DNA from: an uncultured Elioraea sp.
Lineage (GTDB): Bacteria > Pseudomonadota > Alphaproteobacteria > Acetobacterales > Acetobacteraceae
Reading direction: 5' to 3'
Assembly: GCA_937995555.1 (NCBI GenBank)
Contig: CALKJX010000044.1
Span: forward strand, 1 to 12,044
Length of the DNA: 12,044 bases
A program made the position numbers and the translations under genes. Position 1 is the first letter of the stretch. Every line of letters begins with the position of its first letter. This document shows, in pieces, positions 7,942 to 12,044 of this stretch. The notes under the pieces were generated by a model. It was not told the origin of the DNA. It ran no database searches and saw only the letters and a program-made list of their open reading frames with translations.

Positions 7942-8340
7942 CTACAGCGCGGCCTTCAGCACCGCGACCGCGGCGAACAGCGCGAGCAGCAGCATCGCCG
8001 CCTTCATCGCCAGCATTGCCGCCAGCCGCACGCGCTCCCCCCGGATGTAGTCCTCGATCACGACCTGCAAACCCAGGGCCGCATGCCAGAACGTCGCGCC
8101 GATCAGCACCAGCAGCAGCACGGTGTTGTGCGGCCGCGCCATCCACAGCACGACCTCGCCATGCGAGGCGCCGCCGAGCACGATCACGCTGGCGACGAAC
8201 CAGAGTGTCAGCGGCACCAGCGCGACTGCGGTCAGCCGTTGCACCCACCAGTGATGCGCGCCTTCCCGGGCCGCGCCGAGCCCGCGCACCCGCCCCAGCG
8301 GCGAGCGCAGCGTGCGCTGGGAGAGCTTTTCGGTTGCCAT
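7942..8340 (-). CDS. sdhD: Succinate dehydrogenase membrane anchor subunit SdhD
   Basis: 132-residue membrane anchor with three predicted helices (about 35-56, 70-93 and 105-128). HHWWVQRLTAVAL (29-41) at the start of helix one is typical of alpha-proteobacterial SdhD. His86 in FWHAALGLQVVIEDY is the expected heme b ligand, and Asp97-Tyr98 matches the quinone-site Asp-Tyr pair known from E. coli SdhD. The start at 8338-8340 is set by GAGGAG, which overlaps the sdhC stop codon eleven bases upstream, indicating translational coupling. A longer frame reading into sdhC is rejected. Confidence 0.93.
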   Translation of the reverse strand: MATEKLSQRTLRSPLGRVRGLGAAREGAHHWWVQRLTAVALVPLTLWFVASVIVLGGASHGEVVLWMARPHNTVLLLVLIGATFWHAALGLQVVIEDYIRGERVRLAAMLAMKAAMLLLALFAAVAVLKAAL

Positions 8341-8351
8341 GGCCCGACTCC

Positions 8352-8783
8352 TCAGCCAAGCAGCGCGTAGCCGAGGATCCAGGCGAACAGCGTCAGTCCG
8401 ACCGTGGCGCCGACCGTGAACCAGCCGGAGCGGGTAACGGTCTCCAGGTCGTAGCCGTGGCCGAGATCCCAGGCGAGATGCCGGATGCCGTTGCAGAAGT
8501 GGTAGAACAGCGCGAGCGTCCAGCCGAACAGCATCAGCCGGCCGAGGACGCTGCCGAAGACCGCCTGCGCTTGGGCGAAGCCGACCGGGCCGGCAGCCAC
8601 CGCCATCAGCCAGGAGACCAGCAGGCCGCTGCCGACCGCGAGAGCGACGCCCGAGATGCGGTGCAGGATCGACAGCACCGAGGTGATCTGCGGCCTGTAG
8701 ACTTGCAGGTGCGGGCTGAGCGGCCGGCGCACCAGCCTGCCCTCGCTGTCCCGGCCCAGCATCAGGGCTTCTCGGGCATCCAT
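8352..8783 (-). CDS. sdhC: Succinate dehydrogenase cytochrome b556 subunit SdhC
   Basis: 143-residue cytochrome b subunit, three transmembrane helices, first gene of sdhCDAB. RPLSPHLQVYRPQITSVLSI (20-39) followed by LHRISG (40-45) is the family signature; Ser38 and Arg42 match the quinone-binding Ser and Arg of the family. FYHFCNGIRHLAWDLGHG (93-110) carries His95, the expected heme ligand, and His102. The ATG at 8781-8783 is preferred because GAGAGGAAA lies eight bases upstream; an upstream TTG at 8807 would lie inside the leader hairpin tail and is unlikely. A promoter candidate and a hairpin lie upstream. Confidence 0.95.
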   Translation of the reverse strand: MDAREALMLGRDSEGRLVRRPLSPHLQVYRPQITSVLSILHRISGVALAVGSGLLVSWLMAVAAGPVGFAQAQAVFGSVLGRLMLFGWTLALFYHFCNGIRHLAWDLGHGYDLETVTRSGWFTVGATVGLTLFAWILGYALLG

Positions 8784-8805
8784 CGCGGCTTTCCTCTCGC
8801 AAGCC

Positions 8806-8837
8806 AAAAGGGCGCGGGCCAGTGATGCCGCGCCCTT
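8806..8837 (-). terminator. Terminator-like hairpin in the sdhC leader
   Basis: On the minus strand a perfect ten-base-pair stem (8828-8837 with 8808-8817) and a ten-base loop is followed by four T residues (8806-8809, two of them inside the stem). The stem is very GC-rich. It ends about ten bases before the sdhC Shine-Dalgarno and 24 bases before the ATG. It may end transcripts from the GNAT gene, act as an attenuator for sdhCDAB, or protect the 5' end of the mRNA. The T-tract is short for a strong intrinsic terminator. Confidence 0.5.
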
Positions 8838-8852
8838 CAGAACCGGGCCGAA

Positions 8853-8881
8853 GGGATACGCCTGCTGCGCCGCAGCGTCAA
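8853..8881 (-). promoter_or_regulatory. Candidate sigma70 promoter for sdhCDAB
   Basis: On the minus strand TTGACG (8876-8881) and TATCCC (8853-8858) are separated by exactly 17 bases. The -35 matches five of six consensus positions; the -10 keeps only the leading TAT. A start near 8846 would give a leader of about 62 bases beginning just before the hairpin. A six-base inverted repeat (CAGCGT at 8873-8878, ACGCTG at 8882-8887) straddles the -35, and another (8864-8876) lies in the spacer, a possible regulator site. Confidence 0.45.
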
Positions 8882-8897
8882 ACGCTGGCGGCGGGGA

Positions 8898-9470
8898 TCA
8901 GCCGAGCGTCTTGACCAGCAGCACCGCATCACCCGGGTCGTAGCGCAGCGTCGGGTGCGGCACGAGCGCGCGGCGGTCCTTCGGGACATAGCCGCGGCCC
9001 TCGTACGGCCGATAGGCGCCGGTGTTCATCGCGAAGCAGATCGTGCTCGGCCGATCGAAGCCGAACGCCTCGGCTCGCGCCTCGGTCGCATCCATCGGCG
9101 CCGAGCCGATGCCGAGGCCGCGGTGCGGCGCCTCGATCGCCAGCCCGGCGAGATAGAGGCTGCCCGGCTCCTCGAGCTCGGCATACGGGCGCAGGACCGG
9201 ATCGGGCTCCTCGCTCGGCGCATCCGAAACGCCGATCGGGACGGCATGCGCCATGCCCACCATGGCGCCGTCCTGCGCGGCCACCGCCGCGTTCTCCCCG
9301 GAGAACGGCACGCCGGTGCGGGCGTGGCGACGTCGCCCGGCGGCTTCCAGTGGCTCGCCCGGTTTGGCGAGCAGGCCCCAGGCATAGGCGGCGAACCCGT
9401 CGGAGGAGATCAGGAGAAGCCGCGCGATCGCGGCCGCGTCTTCGGCACGGGCGGGACGGAACAGGCGCAT
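8898..9470 (-). CDS. GNAT-family N-acetyltransferase
   Basis: 190-residue cytoplasmic acyl-CoA-dependent transferase; acceptor unknown. It opens with RLFRPARAEDAAAIARLL (2-19), the usual first strand and helix. YLAGLAIEAPHRGLGIGSAPM (106-126 region) is motif A with the Arg/Gln-x2-Gly-x-Gly/Ala acetyl-CoA loop at Arg117-Gly122. CFAMNTGAYRPYEGRGYV (145-162) is the strand 6 and motif B region with the common N-x7-YE-x-x-GY pattern. The start at 9468-9470 is set by homology; AAGG some nine to eleven bases upstream is a weak ribosome binding site. The start codon lies inside the run-on frame of the damaged nitronate monooxygenase gene, so expression may depend on coupling with it. It is followed by the sdh promoter region. 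Confidence 0.88.
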   Translation of the reverse strand: MRLFRPARAEDAAAIARLLLISSDGFAAYAWGLLAKPGEPLEAAGRRRHARTGVPFSGENAAVAAQDGAMVGMAHAVPIGVSDAPSEEPDPVLRPYAELEEPGSLYLAGLAIEAPHRGLGIGSAPMDATEARAEAFGFDRPSTICFAMNTGAYRPYEGRGYVPKDRRALVPHPTLRYDPGDAVLLVKTLG

Positions 9471-9495
9471 CGGCGCAGGCCGCCTTGCGCGGGCT

Positions 9496-10185
9496 GCGGC
9501 CGGCCAGAAGGTGCAGGGCATCGGCGGCCTCGCGCCGGAACGCCTCGATGATGGCGGCGGCCGGCAGCACCGCGGCGATGTTCCCCGCAGCCTCCCCCGC
9601 GGTCAGGCACATCTGGCCGAGATTGCCGCTGGTCGCCCCGGTCGGCAGGATCGCCGAGAAGCGCGGCATCGGCACCTGTGCGGCGCCGATCAGGGTCGAG
9701 CCGACGATCTCCGCCGGCAGGGCGGCCGCCTCCGCCTCGCGGCCCGCCCAGTCGCGCACGGCGGCATTGCGCAGCGCGCGGACCGGCTCGCCCGGCCAAT
9801 CGGGGCGGAACAGCATCGTGCGGACCGTGTCGCCGCCCCCGGCCTCGATCACGGCCTGCTCGCAGCGCGGATGTGCCTCGGCCGCCTCGGAGGCGCGGAA
9901 ACGCGTGCCGCACCAGGCCGCCTCGGCGCCCATCGCCAGCACCGCGACCAGCGCGCGGCCGTCCGCCACTACGAGATCGACGCCGAACGGGCGCGGCGCG
10001 AGACGGCGCCTCGCCGCGACCAGCCCGGCCAGACCCTCGGGCGGCGCCATCGCTCCGCCGAGCACGCCGAGCCCGCCCGCGTCGGACAGCGCGGTGGCGA
10101 GACGCGGGCCGGCGACGAAAGCCATGCCGGCGGAGACTGCGGGCAGGGTGAGGCCGAAGCGCACGGACAATGAGGTGGTGAGCAT
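9496..10185 (-). pseudogene. Nitronate monooxygenase (2-nitropropane dioxygenase) homologue with in-frame central deletion and lost stop
   Basis: The N-terminal part (residues 1-73) has the family start, GMAFVAGPRLATALSDAGGLGVLGG (about 20-44), then RPFGVDLVV (65-73). At once it continues as ADGRALVAVLAMGAEAAWCGTRF (74-96), which in intact enzymes follows the GGI strand well over 100 residues later. The missing part normally carries the catalytic His region and much of the FMN phosphate site, so nitronate oxidation is unlikely. The C-terminal part, including VPMPRFSAILPTGATSGNLG (171-190), is well preserved. The recognisable protein ends near residue 230 without a stop; the frame runs on to 8929, out of frame through the GNAT gene, giving a 418-codon reading. 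AAGGAG seven bases before the ATG at 10183-10185 shows a once-normal start. Good conservation of both halves suggests recent damage or a retained short protein. Confidence 0.75.
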
Positions 10186-10317
10186 CGATCCACTCCTTGC
10201 GGGGCATGCAGTCGTTCGGCCGCGGTGTGACGGTCGGAGATGTCCGCTGCCTGTCCGCCGGCGCGGCATTGCGTTTCGATCGTGGCAGCCGGTTCCGCCG
10301 CCCGGGCGCGCGTGCGA

Positions 10318-10331
10318 GGCTCGGCCGAGCC
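10318..10331. promoter_or_regulatory. 14-base perfect palindrome before the second EamA gene
   Basis: GGCTCGGCCGAGCC is its own reverse complement and ends one base before the ATG at 10333, where a ribosome binding site would be expected. It could be an operator or an mRNA hairpin that restricts translation. GC-rich composition makes a chance origin possible. The rest of the divergent region (10186-10317) shows no convincing promoter hexamers. Confidence 0.3.
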
Positions 10332-10332
10332 C

Positions 10333-11202
10333 ATGCCGCGCCCCGCCCTCCTCGGCCCCCTGCTCGTCGTGCTGTCGGGCCTGCTCTACACGGCGGGCTA
10401 CGTGACGGCGAAGCTGCTCAGCGCGCGCATCGATGCGGTGCAGATCACCTTTCTCCGCTGCGCCCTGTTGCTGGTCGCAGCCGCGGCGATGAGCCCGCTC
10501 CTGCCGCGGCCCGCGGCCGCCTGGCGGCGCGCGCTGTTCCCGCCACGCGCACGCGACATGCGGCTCGCCGGCATCGGCGTGATCGGCTCCTCGATCCTGG
10601 TCATCCTCGCCTATGCGCGGATGCCGGTGATCGAGGTCTCGGCGATCGCCTTCACCGGCCCGATCATCCTGACGGCGCTCGCGGGTCCGGTGCTCGGCGA
10701 GCGTGTGGGTGTACGCCGCTGGGCGGCGGTGGCGCTCGGCTTCCTCGGCGTGCTCGCGGTGCTGCGGCCGGGGCTCGCGGCGTTCCAGCCGGCTGCGGCC
10801 TTCGCGGTCGCCGGCCAGTTCGCCTATGCCGGCTACCAGCTCCTTGCCCGCCGACTGCGCGGCGAGGCGACGGCCATGGACTTCACCCTGCAATCGGCGC
10901 TGGTCGGCGCGGCGATGACCGGGGTTGCCGTGCCGTTCCTCTGGACCGGGCCGAGCGCGGCCGACTGGGTCATGCTCGCGGCCTTCGCCGCCCTCCAGGC
11001 GGCCGGGCAGTGGACGCTCGCGGCGGCCTTGCAGCGCGCCGAGGTCGCCGTCCTCCAGCCCTGGCAATACGTGAAGCTCGCCTGGGCGCTCGGCTTCGAC
11101 CTGATGCTGTTCGGCCTCGTCCCCGATGCCGTGGCCGCCTCCGGGATCGCGCTGATCCTCGCCGGCACCATGCTCGCCGCGCACACCCCGACGAGGCGTT
11201 GA
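10333..11202 (+). CDS. DMT superfamily transporter, EamA family
   Basis: 289-residue ten-helix inner-membrane transporter, presumably an exporter of unknown small molecules. Both EamA halves are visible. The first contains AYARMPVIEVSAIAFTGPII (93-112) and the LGERVGVRRW turn (121-130) followed by a helix and LRPG. The second contains ALQRAEVAVLQPWQYVKLAW, with the Pro-x5-Leu-x-Trp pattern, and a final helix near the C-terminus. It is a distant paralogue of the product of 2127-2999, sharing the loop pattern between helices 4 and 5. The start at 10333 fits the family length; no clear ribosome binding site is seen and a palindrome occupies that place. An in-frame upstream start at 10240 would add a 31-residue non-hydrophobic tail and is less likely. 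The MFS gene follows after 32 bases, probably in one operon. Confidence 0.88.
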   Translation: MPRPALLGPLLVVLSGLLYTAGYVTAKLLSARIDAVQITFLRCALLLVAAAAMSPLLPRPAAAWRRALFPPRARDMRLAGIGVIGSSILVILAYARMPVIEVSAIAFTGPIILTALAGPVLGERVGVRRWAAVALGFLGVLAVLRPGLAAFQPAAAFAVAGQFAYAGYQLLARRLRGEATAMDFTLQSALVGAAMTGVAVPFLWTGPSAADWVMLAAFAALQAAGQWTLAAALQRAEVAVLQPWQYVKLAWALGFDLMLFGLVPDAVAASGIALILAGTMLAAHTPTRR

Positions 11203-11234
11203 CGCGCGCCATCTCTGCCGCGAAGGTCCGGCGC

Positions 11235-12044
11235 ATGGACGGAGCGCCCAGAACCGGCACCACGACGGCCGCTCTCTCGGCGCCTGCCCCGGCCGTACCG
11301 TTCGTCCTGCTGGCCTCCGTGGCCGGGATCGGCCAGGTCGCCGCCAATCTGCCGCTGCCGAGCCTGCCCGCGATCGGGGCCGAGTTCGGCGCCGGCGCGG
11401 CCGGCCTGGTGGTGGCGGTGTTTCTCGCCGCCTTCGCGCCGTCGCAACTGCTCTGGGGCCCGCTGTCGGACCGGCACGGGCGGCGGCCGGTGGTGCTCGC
11501 CGCCCTGGTCGTGTTCGCGCTCGGCAGCACGGTCGCCGCCCTCGCCCCTGCGTTCTGGGTGTTGCTGGTCGGGCGGGCGGTGCAGGCGCTGGGCGGCGCG
11601 GCCGGGCTGGTGATCGCGCGGGCGAGCCTGCGCGACGGCGCGGAGGGCCGGACGCTCGGCCGCGGCATGGCCGCGCTGTCGATGGCGACGGCGGCGGTGC
11701 CGGCGCTCGCCCCGCTTGCCGGGGCGGCGCTCGAACAGGCGGAGGGCTGGCGGCTCGGCTTCTGGGCGAGCGCGGGGGCGGGACTCGGCGTGCTGGCCTG
11801 GGCGGCGGCGGCCATGCCCGAGACCAGCCGGGTGCGCGCGCCGGCGCTCGATCTTGGCGCGGTGCTTCATGCGTACCGCGCCGTCTGGCGCGACGGTCGG
11901 TTCCGCCGGCCGGCCGCCGTGGCGGCCGGGGCGATGGGCGGGCTGTTCGCCTTCGGTGCGGGCAGCCCCACGCTCTACATCACGGTCTTCGGCCTGACGC
12001 CGATGGCCTATGCGGTCTATCCGCTGATCGCGGTGCTCGGCGTG
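11235..12044 (+). CDS. MFS transporter of Bcr/CflA drug-resistance type, 3' end cut by window edge
   Basis: 270 residues in the window, open to the last base; a family member has about 400, so roughly the first two thirds are present. Twelve-helix proton-driven exporter of the inner membrane. Motif A is GPLSDRHGRRP (75-85) between helices 2 and 3. GRAVQALGGAAGLVIARASLRD (113-134 region) is typical of the Bcr/CflA branch, with its conserved Arg114 and Arg-Asp ending (133-134). APLAGAALEQAEGWRLGFW (159-177) corresponds to the motif C helix and the following loop. The substrate cannot be told; relatives export chloramphenicol, bicyclomycin or amino acids. GAAGG eight bases upstream supports the ATG at 11235. 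It lies 32 bases behind the EamA gene, and the two probably share a transcript. Confidence 0.92.
   Translation, partial: MDGAPRTGTTTAALSAPAPAVPFVLLASVAGIGQVAANLPLPSLPAIGAEFGAGAAGLVVAVFLAAFAPSQLLWGPLSDRHGRRPVVLAALVVFALGSTVAALAPAFWVLLVGRAVQALGGAAGLVIARASLRDGAEGRTLGRGMAALSMATAAVPALAPLAGAALEQAEGWRLGFWASAGAGLGVLAWAAAAMPETSRVRAPALDLGAVLHAYRAVWRDGRFRRPAAVAAGAMGGLFAFGAGSPTLYITVFGLTPMAYAVYPLIAVLGV

Noticed and set aside
6223..8370. Long open frame on the plus strand antisense to sdhA and sdhD
   Set aside because: The minus-strand reading is the complete, well-conserved succinate dehydrogenase; the plus-strand reading is His/Arg/Ala-rich without domains and has no ribosome binding site evidence.
8784..8807. 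TTG start at 8807 for SdhC
   Set aside because: The ATG at 8783 has a good Shine-Dalgarno in exactly the bases the longer form would translate.
10240..10332. Upstream in-frame extension of the second EamA protein
   Set aside because: The added 31 residues are not hydrophobic and do not belong to the family; the start at 10333 matches the usual length and first helix.
10186..11184. Minus-strand reading extending the monooxygenase upstream through the EamA gene
   Set aside because: The plus strand here clearly encodes the EamA transporter, and AAGGAG before the ATG at 10185 marks the true start of the monooxygenase.

Overview
This is a GC-rich window with alpha-proteobacterial character. The sdhCDAB gene order, the SdhA and SdhB sequence style, and the mix of Bug-type binding protein, EamA exporters and Bcr/CflA transporter fit Acetobacteraceae or related Rhodospirillales. 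That placement is inference from sequence style; no rRNA or other marker is present. No tRNA, rRNA, CRISPR array, transposase or prophage gene was seen, and no gene-free stretch exceeds about 205 bases.

Layout. 1-1680 (minus): a SbmA/BacA-type ABC transporter (membrane domain fused to ATPase) that runs off the left edge, preceded on the same strand by a 66-residue Ala/Lys/Pro-rich basic protein (1771-1971). 2127-2999 (plus): an EamA exporter. 3089-4057 (plus): a secreted Bug-family solute-binding protein without its TctAB membrane partners. 4067-4474 (minus): a small helix-hairpin-helix protein of the DUF4332 type. It is divergent from 4679-5272 (plus), a stand-alone protein whose His-Gly and Cys motifs resemble the caspase-fold DUF4347 family. 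5305-8783 (minus): the complete succinate dehydrogenase operon sdhC-sdhD-sdhA-sdhB. 8898-9470 (minus): a GNAT acetyltransferase. 9496-10185 (minus): a nitronate monooxygenase homologue that has lost its central part in frame and has no stop codon of its own. 10333-11202 and 11235-12044 (plus): a second EamA exporter and a Bcr/CflA-type MFS transporter cut by the right edge, probably one transcription unit.

How the parts work together. The only clear pathway is complex II: SdhC and SdhD anchor the SdhA flavoprotein and SdhB iron-sulfur protein in the inner membrane and couple succinate oxidation to quinone reduction. A sigma70-like promoter lies 70-98 bases before sdhC. The predicted short leader folds into a terminator-like hairpin just ahead of the sdhC ribosome binding site, which suggests attenuation or mRNA stabilisation. 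The remaining genes look like independent transport and accessory functions.

The most noteworthy items are the degenerate nitronate monooxygenase, the small caspase-like protein, and the sdh leader structure. No clearly new multi-gene system was recognised.
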